NCBI GenBank assembly: GCA_025057645.1
Contig: JANXBJ010000010.1
Span: 1 to 64,000 of the forward strand
Direction of reading: 5' to 3'
Source of the DNA: Anaerolineales bacterium
GTDB taxonomy: Bacteria; Chloroflexota; Anaerolineae; Anaerolineales; UBA4823
DNA length: 64,000 nucleotides
In this document: positions 8,292 to 17,756 of the stretch, in pieces
Layout of the letters: the number at the start of each line of letters is the position of its first letter
How positions within the stretch are numbered: position 1 is the first letter of the stretch
Made by a program: the position numbers and the translations under genes
The notes under the pieces: generated by a model
What the model saw: the letters and a program-made list of their open reading frames with translations, nothing else
Told to the model about the DNA's origin: nothing
The model's database searches: none

Positions 8292-9647
8292 ATGAGACTT
8301 GGAACGATTGTATTAGCCGCTGGCAAAAGCACTCGTATGAAAACGGCTATTCCCAAGGTCCTACATCGGCTGGCAGGTAAGCCGATCATCGAGTATGTCC
8401 TCGAAGCTGTGAGTCCCCTTAGTGATCTCCCCCCGGTGGTGGTTGTCGGCTATCAAGGCGAAGAAGTCCAAAAAGCCCTCGGCGAGCGCGCTCAATTCGC
8501 CTTTCAAGAGCCTCAACTCGGAACGGCTCACGCAGTTGCTCAGACACAACCGCTTTTAGAAGGGAAAGTTGAGGCTGTGCTAATCACCTATGCAGACATG
8601 CCTTTAGTAACCCGAGAGACACTGCTCGCTCTTTATGAGGCCCAAAAACACAACCCCGGTCCGCTTTCTCTGCTTACGTTTAGTTCTCAGAACTCGCGGG
8701 GGTTTGGCCGGATTGTGCGCAATTCCAAGGGGGAGGTGCAAGCTATTGTCGAAGAAGCAGTGGCCTCCCCAGAACAACTCTCCATTCAGGAGCTGAATGT
8801 AGGCCTCTACTGTGTTCGGGCGGATTGGTTGTGGGACACCTTACCCCGGATCACCCTTTCGCAGAAAGGGGAGTACTTCCTCACCGATCTGGTTGCCCTG
8901 GCGGTTAAAGAGGGTTTAGAGGTCAAAACGGTCTCCCTGGCCGATCCCGTAGAGGCTATCGGGATCAATCACCGCGCTCACCTGGCCGAAGCAGAAGCCG
9001 TTCTTCGGGAACGAATTAACACCCACTGGATGCTGGAGGGTGTGACCATCCTTGATCCACAAAGCACTTATATTGAAGCCGATGTCTACCTCGGCCAAGA
9101 TACGGTGATCTATCCTAACACCTATTTACAGGGCAAAACGGTGATTGGCCAAAGCTGCACCATTGGACCGAATACCCTTATTCGCGATTCGCAAATTGGT
9201 TCGAAGTGTCAAATTGTCTTTTCGGTTGTAGAAAGAGCCGTACTCGAGGATGAAGTGGACGTAGGCCCCTTTGCTCATCTTCGCCAAGGTGCTCACCTAG
9301 CAAGAGGGGTTCACATGGGAAATTTCGGCGAGGTCAAGAACTCATACCTAGGTCCTGGAACAAAGATGGGACATTTCTCCTATATTGGCGACGCTACCAT
9401 CGGGGCGGGAGTGAATATTGGCGCCGGAACGATCACCTGCAATTACGATGGCGAAAAGAAAAACCCGACCGAGGTGGGAGATGGGGCCTTTATCGGCAGT
9501 GACACGATGCTGGTCGCCCCGGTGAAGCTCGGCGAAGGGGCGCGCACCGGAGCCGGCGCTGTGGTCACCAAAGACATCCCTCCTCATTGTTTAGCCGTCG
9601 GAGTGCCTGCGAGAGTTATTCGCAAATTCAAAGAAACGGGTGGATGA
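8292..9647 (+). CDS. glmU: Bifunctional GlcN-1-P acetyltransferase / GlcNAc-1-P uridyltransferase
   Basis: Makes UDP-GlcNAc in two steps, the precursor of peptidoglycan and of the amino sugars used by the glycan genes further right. The N-terminal pyrophosphorylase begins LAAGKSTRM with the following PKVLHRLAGKP segment. From about residue 250 a left-handed beta helix of hexapeptide repeats carries the acetyltransferase. KMGHFSYIGDA holds the catalytic histidine, and VNIGAGTITCNYDG is a GlmU hallmark. The length of 451 is normal. GAGGTAAAAGGAC precedes the ATG. The next gene starts four bases after the stop. Confidence 0.95.
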   Translation: MRLGTIVLAAGKSTRMKTAIPKVLHRLAGKPIIEYVLEAVSPLSDLPPVVVVGYQGEEVQKALGERAQFAFQEPQLGTAHAVAQTQPLLEGKVEAVLITYADMPLVTRETLLALYEAQKHNPGPLSLLTFSSQNSRGFGRIVRNSKGEVQAIVEEAVASPEQLSIQELNVGLYCVRADWLWDTLPRITLSQKGEYFLTDLVALAVKEGLEVKTVSLADPVEAIGINHRAHLAEAEAVLRERINTHWMLEGVTILDPQSTYIEADVYLGQDTVIYPNTYLQGKTVIGQSCTIGPNTLIRDSQIGSKCQIVFSVVERAVLEDEVDVGPFAHLRQGAHLARGVHMGNFGEVKNSYLGPGTKMGHFSYIGDATIGAGVNIGAGTITCNYDGEKKNPTEVGDGAFIGSDTMLVAPVKLGEGARTGAGAVVTKDIPPHCLAVGVPARVIRKFKETGG

Positions 9648-9650
9648 GAG

Positions 9651-10910
9651 TTGGTCCTTGGAGCAACTCTGGTCTTTTGCTATTTCCTTATCTTGCTCAT
9701 CTTCGCTACCCAAACTGTCTTTAGCAATCCTTTTCGGGTGTGGGAACTCTTTGAAGAAAAGGAAGGGGGAGCTGCAAAGCCTGGCTCCAGAGAATTACGC
9801 GTCGCAGCTTTGCATGGGGGTCTGGCAGCGATGCAAGCCATTTCGTGGCTTGGGCTGGGAGTTACTGTCTATTTACTCCTAAACCATCTGGATCTCCCCT
9901 TAGTTGGACAATTACTCCTCATTCTCTTTGTGCTCCTCTCGATCGTTGTGGGGGAGTGGACGCTTCAAGCTCTGCTTCAAGCTGACCTAGAAAGCTGGGA
10001 ACATCGTCTTCGGCCCGTTGCCCGGGCAGTTGCATGGGTTTTCTCGCCTTTCCTCTCCGCCTTCGCTGGAGGAATTCACAGGCTCGTTCCTGCACTCTCT
10101 TCGACCTCCTCACAGGAAATGGCGGAAGAATTGATGGAGTGGGTCAATGTTGCCCAAGAGCAGGGAGAGATTGAGTCTGAACATGGGAAGTTAATTCACT
10201 CAATCTTCGAGCTGAGCGATACTTTGGCTCGGGAGATCATGGTGCCCAGAGTGGACATGGTTGCCTTGGAACAAGACATGAGCCTGACTGAGGCAGCTCA
10301 GGTTTTTATCACCTCAGGTCATTCGCGACTGCCTCTTTATAAGGAGACGATTGACCAAATCCAAGGTGTCATCTATGCCAAGGACCTACTGCGCGTCTGG
10401 GTTGAGGGCAGAGAAGGGGTCTCGCTGAGCCAATTGGCGCGTCCGGCCTATTTTATTCCCGAAGCAAAACAAATTGATGAACTCCTAGGTGAAATGCAGC
10501 AACAGAGGGTACATCTTGCAATTGTGGTCGATGAGTATGGTGGTGTGGCCGGCCTGGTCACCTTGGAGGATATCATCGAAGAAATCCTCGGCGAGATTCA
10601 GGACGAGTATGATCAGGCGGAGGAGCTACCCTATCAGGAACTCGGTGCAGGGGAGTATCTCTTTCAAGGGAGGATTGATCTGGGAGATTTTAACGAAATC
10701 ATGGGGAGCGAGTTTTCCAAAGAGGAGGCGGACACCTTAGGGGGCTTCATTTTACAACAACTAGGCCGTTTGCCAACAGCAGGGGAAAAACTCTGCGTTG
10801 CAGGGATCGAATTAGTAGTGGAACAAGTGAGCGGGCGGCGAATCCGTAAGGTGCGAGCGCGCCGCCTAGATGGAGAATGTGCGGTGGAGGACCAGGATGC
10901 TCTCGGATGA
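9651..10910 (+). CDS. CNNM/CBS-domain membrane protein (CorC/HlyC type)
   Basis: Integral membrane protein of the CNNM family, implicated in divalent cation (Mg2+/Co2+) efflux. The N-terminal 130 residues carry three or four hydrophobic segments. A CBS pair follows at about 190-315 (the EIMVPRVDMVALE opening and LVTLEDIIEEILGEI end are typical), then a C-terminal CorC_HlyC domain (DTLGGFILQQLGRLP). It probably starts at TTG 9651, because no in-frame ATG fits, only four bases after glmU. Its end overlaps the deaminase gene by 14 bases, so the three genes form one operon. Confidence 0.88.
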   Translation: MVLGATLVFCYFLILLIFATQTVFSNPFRVWELFEEKEGGAAKPGSRELRVAALHGGLAAMQAISWLGLGVTVYLLLNHLDLPLVGQLLLILFVLLSIVVGEWTLQALLQADLESWEHRLRPVARAVAWVFSPFLSAFAGGIHRLVPALSSTSSQEMAEELMEWVNVAQEQGEIESEHGKLIHSIFELSDTLAREIMVPRVDMVALEQDMSLTEAAQVFITSGHSRLPLYKETIDQIQGVIYAKDLLRVWVEGREGVSLSQLARPAYFIPEAKQIDELLGEMQQQRVHLAIVVDEYGGVAGLVTLEDIIEEILGEIQDEYDQAEELPYQELGAGEYLFQGRIDLGDFNEIMGSEFSKEEADTLGGFILQQLGRLPTAGEKLCVAGIELVVEQVSGRRIRKVRARRLDGECAVEDQDALG

Positions 10911-11355
10911 GATGCGTCAAAAGTTGATCGAAAGCGCCCTCGAGGCCAGACACTGGGCATATGCACCTTATTCGGGGTATACCGTAGGGGCTGCCCTCCT
11001 GACCGCCTCGGGGCGCATTTATGACGGGGTGAATGTTGAGAATGCCGCTTACCCGAACACCATCTGTGCTGAGCAAGTCGCCGTCTTTAAGGCTGTCTCT
11101 GAAGGAGAACGGGAGTTTATTGCGATCGCTGTGGTCACTTCGGACGGCGGAGCTCCCTGTGGTTCTTGTCGACAAGTACTCTCGGAATTTGGGCTGGAGA
11201 CATTGGTGCTGATCGCGGACGAAAATGGCAATCTCCTAGCCGAGACTACGGTAAGGGAGTTGCTCCCAAACGCCTTCCGGGCAGACTGGATCAAAAAGTC
11301 CCCCTTCACTCCTGAGGGGGACTTTCCGGAAGGAACCTCTACCGGCTCGGTTTAG
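10897..11355 (+). CDS. cdd: Cytidine deaminase
   Basis: Zinc enzyme of pyrimidine salvage that converts cytidine or deoxycytidine to uridine forms. The substrate and zinc motifs are clear: NVENAAYPNTICAEQ contains the cysteine ligand and catalytic glutamate, and PCGSCRQ gives two more cysteines. It is 152 residues, slightly longer than the usual 130-140 because of an acidic tail. ATG 10897 follows GGAGGA and lies inside the preceding gene. The stop overlaps that of the convergent glycosyltransferase, leaving no room for a terminator. Confidence 0.93.
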   Translation: MLSDEMRQKLIESALEARHWAYAPYSGYTVGAALLTASGRIYDGVNVENAAYPNTICAEQVAVFKAVSEGEREFIAIAVVTSDGGAPCGSCRQVLSEFGLETLVLIADENGNLLAETTVRELLPNAFRADWIKKSPFTPEGDFPEGTSTGSV

Positions 11356-12209
11356 CCGCCGATCATTCGACGGCGCTTCCAGCGCAGATAAGGAGCAACC
11401 AATCTGCGCATCCAGCTCTTCCAGACAATGATCGCAAAGGGAGACCCGCCTTCGCGGTAGTGGACGCGCAACATTTCCGGCCAGCAACGTTCATCAGCTG
11501 CAAGCGTTTTTGCCGCATCGTGCAAGCGGAAATTTGCCCATAGACGAGGAAGATACGTAATCTTAGATAAGCGCGCAATGCGCACCCATAAGTCGTAGTC
11601 CATTGCAAAATAAAACGATGGGTCTAGAGGTCCGACCCTTTGCCACAGTTCAGCGCGAAAGAAGGCTGCTTGTTGAGGAATGTGAACATATCCGCGCCGC
11701 AAACGGCGATAGTCGGTTTGGCGAGCAGGGAATCTGCCAAGGATTCGGCCCGTTTTGTCGATAAAGTTTGCATCCCCATACACCATCCCGACTTCTGGAT
11801 GTTGTTGTAAAAACATAACCGCTTCTCTTACGGCATAAGGATAATAGGTGTCATCGGAGTTCAACCAAGCAAAAATTTCCCCTCGAGCGCGAGCAAAGCC
11901 TTTATTGATAGCATCGGCCTGACCGCAATCTGCCTCCGAGACCCACCAAGCTAGACGCTCAGCATACCGATGAATGATTTCAAGGCTGCCATCGGTCGAG
12001 CCACCGTCAACAACCAAGTACTCTAGGTTTGGGTAATCCTGGTTTAGGACCGAGAGAATGGTTTCTTCTAGGAAAGCTGCCTGGTTGAAAGAAGGAGTGA
12101 CAATGGAAACCAGCGGGAGATCACCGCTTGTCTTCCCTTCTTCGTAGTGCGACTCTCTCTCATTCAATCTGTCCTCGGTGTGCTTGCCCTGAATTTCTCT
12201 TCCTTGCAT
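11352..12209 (-). CDS. GT2 family glycosyltransferase
   Basis: GT-A fold inverting glycosyltransferase. It shows VSIVTPSFNQAAFLEETI at the start, VDGGSTDGS for nucleotide binding, WLNSDDTYYP as the DxD-like metal site, and a C-terminal acceptor region (FRAELWQRVGPLDPSFYFAMDYDLW). It is closely similar in layout to the gene at 14202, and both share the WWVSE...GQA(D/E)AINKG stretch. A GTG 33 bases upstream is also possible. It is the last gene of the minus-strand island and probably adds one sugar to a surface polysaccharide. Confidence 0.85.
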   Translation of the reverse strand: MQGREIQGKHTEDRLNERESHYEEGKTSGDLPLVSIVTPSFNQAAFLEETILSVLNQDYPNLEYLVVDGGSTDGSLEIIHRYAERLAWWVSEADCGQADAINKGFARARGEIFAWLNSDDTYYPYAVREAVMFLQQHPEVGMVYGDANFIDKTGRILGRFPARQTDYRRLRRGYVHIPQQAAFFRAELWQRVGPLDPSFYFAMDYDLWVRIARLSKITYLPRLWANFRLHDAAKTLAADERCWPEMLRVHYREGGSPFAIIVWKSWMRRLVAPYLRWKRRRMIGG

Positions 12210-12271
12210 AAGGCACTCTGAAACCTCAGCTCCTAATCGCACAAAGCGGAGTGTGCCTACCGAGGATTATC

Positions 12272-13204
12272 TCAGACCCAACTTTCGGCTGGATAGTAAT
12301 GGGAGGCTGCTCTCCAAGTGATCGACTTGATCTGCTCTACTTCCTCGGCAGTTAGCCTTCTTTGCCAATTCATCACACTGGATCGGCTGTCCAGTCGAAT
12401 CGAATGTGCGCGACCTTTTGCTAATTCCTTTGGGTTTTCAGCGCTGCTGGAGCGTTCGATGATCCATCTAGCCTTCTCAGTGTAACTCAGTCCCAACCAC
12501 TGATATAGTTCTTGGAAGCGGCCCACCGGATTCGAAGCAAGGTCTTCGTGGCGCACAAGGTAGATAGGGTACCCCTGGTCTACGAAGCTTCTTACCGTTT
12601 GATACACCATAACCCATAACAGACCGGCCTGCTGGAGAAGGTTATCCGGTTGCGCTAAACAAGCTCGCATTTGTGCCTCATAGGGGCCCAAGTGATCTCG
12701 TATTAATAAAGGCTGGGCAAGCAAATTCCCCATGTTGAAGGACCACCCTAGCCGCCTGAGACTGCTGGCAAATGCTGCCGGATGGCGTAGGGTTACTACC
12801 ACCTGACAGGCAAAACGTTCGATGAACCAAGGGATAGAAAAGACGGCGAAGGGGTCTTTGAGCAAAGGCCGACGATGAAAAAGCCTTCCAAGGAGGAAGG
12901 TACTTCCATCGCGGGTCATTCTAGCGAGATCGCGCAAAGAGCGCAAAGAGCGCAGTTCTTCTATCCAACCGTAGCGATAGCTTAGCAACTCCTTGAAAGC
13001 CGAGAGGTACTTTTCTTCGTTCTCTGAACAAAGATATAGGTACCAATAGGGTACATCGACATTCAGCACTCCGCGCCGATGCCAAACATTGAGAGGCTCG
13101 CTAATATAAGCCGCTTCCCCACTGGCGGCAAGCATCTTGCCCACCCAAGTGGTTCCACTCCGATGCACGCCTGTTACTAAGATCGGTCTTTGCTCTAGAT
13201 CCAT
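12272..13204 (-). CDS. PAPS-dependent sulfotransferase
   Basis: Transfers sulfate from PAPS to a hydroxyl or amino group. The 5'-phosphosulfate loop is VTGVHRSGTTWVGKML near residue 12, and the 3'-phosphate site is VVTLRHPAAFASSL. The rest matches the Sulfotransfer family in length (310). The target is unknown; a glycan is likely given flanking glycosyltransferases. It is one of four such enzymes here, with PAPS supplied by the bifunctional enzyme at 49725-51521. Confidence 0.82.
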   Translation of the reverse strand: MDLEQRPILVTGVHRSGTTWVGKMLAASGEAAYISEPLNVWHRRGVLNVDVPYWYLYLCSENEEKYLSAFKELLSYRYGWIEELRSLRSLRDLARMTRDGSTFLLGRLFHRRPLLKDPFAVFSIPWFIERFACQVVVTLRHPAAFASSLRRLGWSFNMGNLLAQPLLIRDHLGPYEAQMRACLAQPDNLLQQAGLLWVMVYQTVRSFVDQGYPIYLVRHEDLASNPVGRFQELYQWLGLSYTEKARWIIERSSSAENPKELAKGRAHSIRLDSRSSVMNWQRRLTAEEVEQIKSITWRAASHYYPAESWV

Positions 13205-13276
13205 TCCGGCAAGCTCGGCTAAGAGGCGCTTAGAACCTCGACCCTATTCCCCCTCTAAAATTGGACCTAGGCCAAT

Positions 13277-14254
13277 TCATCGGTCCGCAGGCGGAATTAG
13301 CCCCGCTGGCTCGACTTGCTCCCCACGATCGGTAATCAACCCGACCCCGAACTTCCGGGCCGCTTCATAGGCGCTGGGATCGGCACGCATCCCGTAAACG
13401 TAGACAAGATATGGCCCTGGGTAGCCTTTCTCAGCTAGGCGCTGCCGCAGTTCGACGGAATTGATGGCTCTAGCCCATCTATCCACTGCGCTGTAGCCAA
13501 GGCGTGTCTTGGCCTCTAGCACCGCTGTCAGCGTTCTCCCTTCTGCATCCTGAACGGAGTAAAGTACGTCGATTTCGCCGTCAAGAGGGAGGTTGAAGGG
13601 GCCGCTGAGGATTTCATAGCCTTTATGACGCAACACATAGCTCAACATGTCTGCCGCTTCTTGCTCTGTGCTCACCCCGATGCGCTCATCGAGACGAGCA
13701 AGTTTGGAAGACATTTGTTTCTGGGCTTCGGTGAGGGCTGCAATGGCCATTTCTATTCTCGCAAAGCGTTTCTCATTCTCTTTCCGCACTTCGGCGAGCT
13801 CTGCCATAGTCGCCTCTAGATGTCGGATGCGCTCTTCGCTGCCCTCCTGAGCTGCGGCCAGCTTTTCGAGGCGTTCCTCGCTGCGCCTCTGGGCTGCGGT
13901 GAGCTCCGCCATGGTCGCCTCTAGATGTCGGATGCGCTCCTCACTGCCCTCCTGAGCTGCGGCCAACCTCTTGAGGGCTTCTTCGGTGCCTTTCTGAGCG
14001 ACAGCGAGCTCGTTAAGACACTCTTCAGTGCGCTTCTGAGCCTTAGCTAGTTCATCAAGAGTGAGTGAGACTCTCGCAACATTGGCTGAAGTCTCCTGGA
14101 CAAGTTTCAACAGGTTATATTCCTCGTCCGGCAAGATAGCGCGCCGAAACTCGGTCCGCAGCTCATTATCGCCGGCGATCCTTTGAATTAAGGCACGGAT
14201 TTCATCTACGGAAGACATCCTCTCGGTCACCGAGAGCATTATACCACGTTTCAT
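13277..14254 (-). CDS. Coiled-coil protein with PD-(D/E)XK nuclease-like domain
   Basis: 325 residues. Residues 55-195 are a charged coiled coil with repeated heptads; the phrase AAQEGSEERIRHLEATMAEL occurs twice, 35 residues apart, with nearly identical DNA. The C-terminal 120 residues carry a PD-(D/E)XK-like core: GEIDVLY then VLEAKTRLG. This architecture is common in Chloroflexota and cyanobacteria as uncharacterised DUF3782-like proteins. The ATG at 14254 has AAAGGAAG upstream; it overlaps the previous gene by 53 bases. A perfect palindrome CTCTCGGT-C-ACCGAGAG (14220-14236) lies just inside the frame. Its role is unknown. Confidence 0.7.
   Translation of the reverse strand: MKRGIMLSVTERMSSVDEIRALIQRIAGDNELRTEFRRAILPDEEYNLLKLVQETSANVARVSLTLDELAKAQKRTEECLNELAVAQKGTEEALKRLAAAQEGSEERIRHLEATMAELTAAQRRSEERLEKLAAAQEGSEERIRHLEATMAELAEVRKENEKRFARIEMAIAALTEAQKQMSSKLARLDERIGVSTEQEAADMLSYVLRHKGYEILSGPFNLPLDGEIDVLYSVQDAEGRTLTAVLEAKTRLGYSAVDRWARAINSVELRQRLAEKGYPGPYLVYVYGMRADPSAYEAARKFGVGLITDRGEQVEPAGLIPPADR
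13810..13968 (-). repeat. 105-bp period duplication inside the coiled-coil gene
   Basis: The segment around 13811-13860 recurs at about 13916-13965 with few differences (CTCTAGATGTCGGATGCGCT in both). The period of 105 bases is 35 codons, or exactly five heptads, so the coiled coil was lengthened without breaking its register. Confidence 0.75.
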
Positions 14255-15251
14255 TCGAGTGGCTTCCTTTCAGAGTCACGGAGGCGAGAAAAGCTCTAGC
14301 GAATTTATTTCGCCGCTTCCGGTTCACGGTCTCCATCCAAATCTTAACCTTTTTACCGCCCACCCACAAGAGGGTAGCATAAAGCATGCGATGCCAATGT
14401 TTAAGCGCATAAGGAGGGTCGTAGTACAGTGCCCGAGCGTAGTAACGCAGGGCGGGGCTCGGCTCTCCTCCGTCCAGGGAGTAGCGGGCTTGGAGACGAT
14501 ACATCCCTCCAAGAACTTTTCGGCGATCAGCTGCGATCATAGAGGCTAAGTTAGGCTGGGCGAGCATCCATTCATAGACTCTTTGGGTCTCTTCGCTGAA
14601 GCGCCTTGCCCAAGCTACATTCTTGGCCTGATTATGTTGACGAGCCGCTGCCCACAGGGAGGCTACATGACAGACGCGGCTGTGTACGGCAATGCGAATC
14701 CAAAGGTGATGATCTAACATGCAATGGTAGCTTTCATCTAAATATCCAACTCTCTCCACGACAGAACGACGCAAAAAGACCGCAGGCTGACAGATCACGC
14801 GGAATCGTAGGAACTCCCTCAGCCCCCAATTGCCAAAGGACCAGCGATGGATCGGTTGCGCGCTCTCGTCAATGGCAATCGCATCCCCGAAGACCATCCC
14901 GAGGGAGGAATCCTGCTCCAAAATCCGGACGGCTTGGGCAAGTGCACCGGGTAAGTAAAGATCATCTGAGTTTAACCAAGCCACAATCTCCCCCCTTGCC
15001 CGCCGTAATCCTTTGTTAATCGCCTCGGCTTGGCCGTGGTCTCTTTCCGAAACCCACCATGCCAGAGAGGACTGATACTTGCGGATGATGTCTTGACTTC
15101 CATCCGTAGAACCGCCATCGACAATGATATATTCCAGATCGAAGATCTCGCCGCAAGCGGGCTGATAGATAACCGACTGTATGGTTTGTTCTAGGTATCG
15201 CGCCTGATTGTAGGAAGGGGTGACGATACTCACAAGAGGACGAACGCCCAT
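14202..15251 (-). CDS. GT2 family glycosyltransferase
   Basis: 349 residues. VSIVTPSYNQARYLEQTI, VDGGSTDGSQD and WLNSDDLYLPGAL mark the GT-A nucleotide and metal sites. The C-terminal 120 residues extend beyond the catalytic core and end in a basic region. It is paralogous to the gene at 11352. It lies one base downstream of the GT-C gene at 15253 and overlaps the coiled-coil gene that follows, so the three are one transcription unit. It likely assembles a repeat unit of a surface glycan. Confidence 0.85.
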   Translation of the reverse strand: MGVRPLVSIVTPSYNQARYLEQTIQSVIYQPACGEIFDLEYIIVDGGSTDGSQDIIRKYQSSLAWWVSERDHGQAEAINKGLRRARGEIVAWLNSDDLYLPGALAQAVRILEQDSSLGMVFGDAIAIDESAQPIHRWSFGNWGLREFLRFRVICQPAVFLRRSVVERVGYLDESYHCMLDHHLWIRIAVHSRVCHVASLWAAARQHNQAKNVAWARRFSEETQRVYEWMLAQPNLASMIAADRRKVLGGMYRLQARYSLDGGEPSPALRYYARALYYDPPYALKHWHRMLYATLLWVGGKKVKIWMETVNRKRRNKFARAFLASVTLKGSHSNETWYNALGDREDVFRR

Positions 15252-15252
15252 T

Positions 15253-16752
15253 TCACCGCAAAGGATGCCTTAGATCGAAGATGAGATAGCCATTTCCCTC
15301 GACAATCAGGGGATATCTCTGGTATAAGGCCTTCTTAAGCTCTTTTTGAGCCTCGAATTGATTCAGAGCCGTGACTAAAAAATAATCCATCCCTTCCAAG
15401 CGATTCGTGAAAGCGGCTTCAAAATCCTTTTCTCGTCTGCGCAATGCGGCGAGCTCTTGTTCTCCGGTGCTTTGCCAAAGGGTGACTTTGCGCCAGCCGT
15501 AGTACATGAGCGGATAGCCGTAACTTTGGGTCAGGGCGATAATTTTGCCTTCGGGCGGCAATAAGGCACCGATTTGCGCCCAGTACTGCGGGGCGGTGCG
15601 GTGATCCTCTGCTCGGGCGGTTGTGATGCTGATCCAAGCCGGATAAGCTACGACAAAGACAACCCAAAAGGCAAAGCTCCAGCGCCAGAATCCCTCTAAA
15701 CCGCTCAGCCGTTCCCTTAGTACTTCTGCCACAGGTGCTAGGGAGAGTGCTAGGATCGGCACAAGCTGGAGGGAATAATAACTGTGCGTATAGATCTGAT
15801 AGGGCACAGTTGTCCCGTAAAGGAAATAGCCTATCCACCAGCCGATCAGGAGGCTGCGGAAGTGCGTAGAAGAAGTGAGCCAGATGCCCAGTAGACCCAG
15901 GACAATCGAGGAGAATCCGACCAAGTCACTGAGAAAGGAAATCCAGCGCACGTAGAAAGAGGGCTCTTTGAGCAAATAGGTCAGGGAGGCTGTCCAGTTA
16001 CTGTAGTAGTTAAGTATGCTGTCCTGTCGATTGGAAAGGTAATACGTGCCCGGAATTGCCGCCATGACCGAAGCCATAACCCATATTTGTAGACTTCTGA
16101 GAGCGCGGTTGAACCTGTAACGACTCAGCACCGTCAACAGCGCTCCCATAAAGACAATATAGCCAGCGACCGGCTTGGTTAGCACGGCCATGCCTGAAGT
16201 GGCGCCAGCCAAGAGGGCCCAGCGCCAAGTAAGAGTCTCTTGCCAGCGTAGGAGACTGTAACCGGAGATCACAATCCACATGGTCATTCCCGGATCGGGT
16301 TGGAAAACGCGGCTGCCCTGCACGGCGAAAGGTAAGAGAAGCATGTAACCTAAGGAAAACAACGCTGCATCCGGGTCGGTTGCTCGTTTTGCAATGAGGT
16401 AGACGAAGAACGCACCGATCAGCCAAAATAAGATACTATAAGCCCTTCCCACCCAGAGTTGCTCGTTTCCAAGCAGGCGGTAAGTATAAGCCGCAAGGGT
16501 TTCTAGGATTGGGGCTTCGAAACGCCCCGTTGAGCGGGCAATGGATATGGAAAGCTCTCGTTTAAGTGGGTCAGCGTCCGGTAGCATTTGGTAGTAAATG
16601 CTCCGGGCAATAATTGCGCCGCGCAGTTGGCGGGAGGGATGATAGTCGAGGGGAGGATCCGTAAGATCGTAAAGGCGAAGCGCAGCTCCTAGCGCAAGGA
16701 GAAAGAGGGGAATCCAACGATACGGTGAGGCGAGGGATTTCAGCTTAATCAC
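15253..16752 (-). CDS. GT-C membrane glycosyltransferase (GT39/ArnT-like)
   Basis: About 499 residues with ten or more hydrophobic segments and a soluble C-terminal part. The first luminal loop has the acidic DYHPSRQLRG stretch, in the place where dolichol-phosphate-mannose and ArnT-type enzymes carry their catalytic Asp/Glu. These enzymes move a sugar from a polyprenyl-phosphate carrier to a lipid or protein outside the membrane. The acceptor cannot be inferred. It is followed one base later by the GT2 gene at 14202. Confidence 0.75.
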   Translation of the reverse strand: MIKLKSLASPYRWIPLFLLALGAALRLYDLTDPPLDYHPSRQLRGAIIARSIYYQMLPDADPLKRELSISIARSTGRFEAPILETLAAYTYRLLGNEQLWVGRAYSILFWLIGAFFVYLIAKRATDPDAALFSLGYMLLLPFAVQGSRVFQPDPGMTMWIVISGYSLLRWQETLTWRWALLAGATSGMAVLTKPVAGYIVFMGALLTVLSRYRFNRALRSLQIWVMASVMAAIPGTYYLSNRQDSILNYYSNWTASLTYLLKEPSFYVRWISFLSDLVGFSSIVLGLLGIWLTSSTHFRSLLIGWWIGYFLYGTTVPYQIYTHSYYSLQLVPILALSLAPVAEVLRERLSGLEGFWRWSFAFWVVFVVAYPAWISITTARAEDHRTAPQYWAQIGALLPPEGKIIALTQSYGYPLMYYGWRKVTLWQSTGEQELAALRRREKDFEAAFTNRLEGMDYFLVTALNQFEAQKELKKALYQRYPLIVEGNGYLIFDLRHPLR

Positions 16753-16909
16753 ACTTTCAGTTCATCCTTGGGTATAAATTCATAAGGGAGCAAGCTCAAC
16801 TTCAGCAAAGACGGCCAGAACCCCTCTAGAGTGGCCGGACTCTGCCTCATACTGCCTATGCCTGTCCAGCGCAGATGGCCAAGGAAGTTGGTAACCGTTA
16901 GATTCTTGT

Positions 16910-17752
16910 CTACTTTGAGCCGGCAGGCTTTTGATCGAACAATTTCTCGTAATCCACTTTTGGAAACACTTGCAATTTTCCGCCGATTGTCGCATCCAAT
17001 ACTTCCCTTCCGGCGCGCTCAAAGGCTTCTTTGGCCATCCGGTAGGCACGTTCCGAAGTCTCCAAGTCAGGAAGCTGCCATCGGAAGCCTTTGCCAAAAT
17101 AACTGGCGTGAAAGTGATCACGATCCTCGCCTTGGGAGACCACGGTGGTGTTGGGTTTTCCCTGGGTCGAAAAGCTATGATCGACCCCGACCAGGATCAC
17201 CCGTTGAAACCCCATATAGTAGGCAAGCTGTAAGGCGACATACGTGACCGTTGCCCCTTCCCAAAGGCGCTCGCGCGCATCTGCGGCAAATTTCGGACCG
17301 GTGTGGGTGGTATGCAAGAAAATTGTTGTCTCATCGGGGGGATAGGTAAAAAAGCGGCGCGAGCGCCAAGAAAGAAACTTGGGCATGGGCAGCGCAAGAA
17401 TCTCGCGCAGACATTGTTCGATCACCAAGTCGTTGACCGAAACGTAATAAGTAGGCAGAAAGCCCATCTGGTCAAAGGCAAGGTAAATGCGATTCAACCC
17501 GAAGGTAAATTCTCTCTTCAGTTTCGAGAGATCGGTTTGCCTGAGGCTGGGCCCGTTACCGATGATAAAACACCGTTGCCCCCGATGGAGATTGTGATAC
17601 CTCCCCAGGAGAGAGAGGCTTTTGCGGCGCCAAGGGTGGAAAGTAGCCGCAGGCCACTGAGCGATACGATCTAGGGCGTAGCGCACTTGGCTGGCCGGAC
17701 GCCAAAGTGCAGGAGGGATTAGACGCTTGAGCAGAGGAAGATAGGTGCTCAT
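16910..17752 (-). CDS. DUF115/MptE-like protein, possible sugar transferase
   Basis: About 280 residues of the DUF115 (6-hydroxymethylpterin diphosphokinase MptE-like) family. The CFIIGNGPSLRQTDLSKL loop and FGLNRIYLAF that follow, then LVGVDHSF, are family signatures. In glycan clusters this domain is found in Maf-type nonulosonate transferases and resembles GT42 sialyltransferases. With three sugar cytidylyltransferases in the same island, a CMP-sugar transferase role is a reasonable inference, not a proof. The stop of the SDR upstream is four bases from ATG 17752. The 157 bases between this gene and 16752 contain no gene. Confidence 0.65.
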   Translation of the reverse strand: MSTYLPLLKRLIPPALWRPASQVRYALDRIAQWPAATFHPWRRKSLSLLGRYHNLHRGQRCFIIGNGPSLRQTDLSKLKREFTFGLNRIYLAFDQMGFLPTYYVSVNDLVIEQCLREILALPMPKFLSWRSRRFFTYPPDETTIFLHTTHTGPKFAADARERLWEGATVTYVALQLAYYMGFQRVILVGVDHSFSTQGKPNTTVVSQGEDRDHFHASYFGKGFRWQLPDLETSERAYRMAKEAFERAGREVLDATIGGKLQVFPKVDYEKLFDQKPAGSK

Positions 17753-17756
17753 CACC

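Noticed and set aside
16780-17121. 113-residue minus-strand frame
   Set aside because: Mostly another frame of the DUF115 gene; no family similarity.
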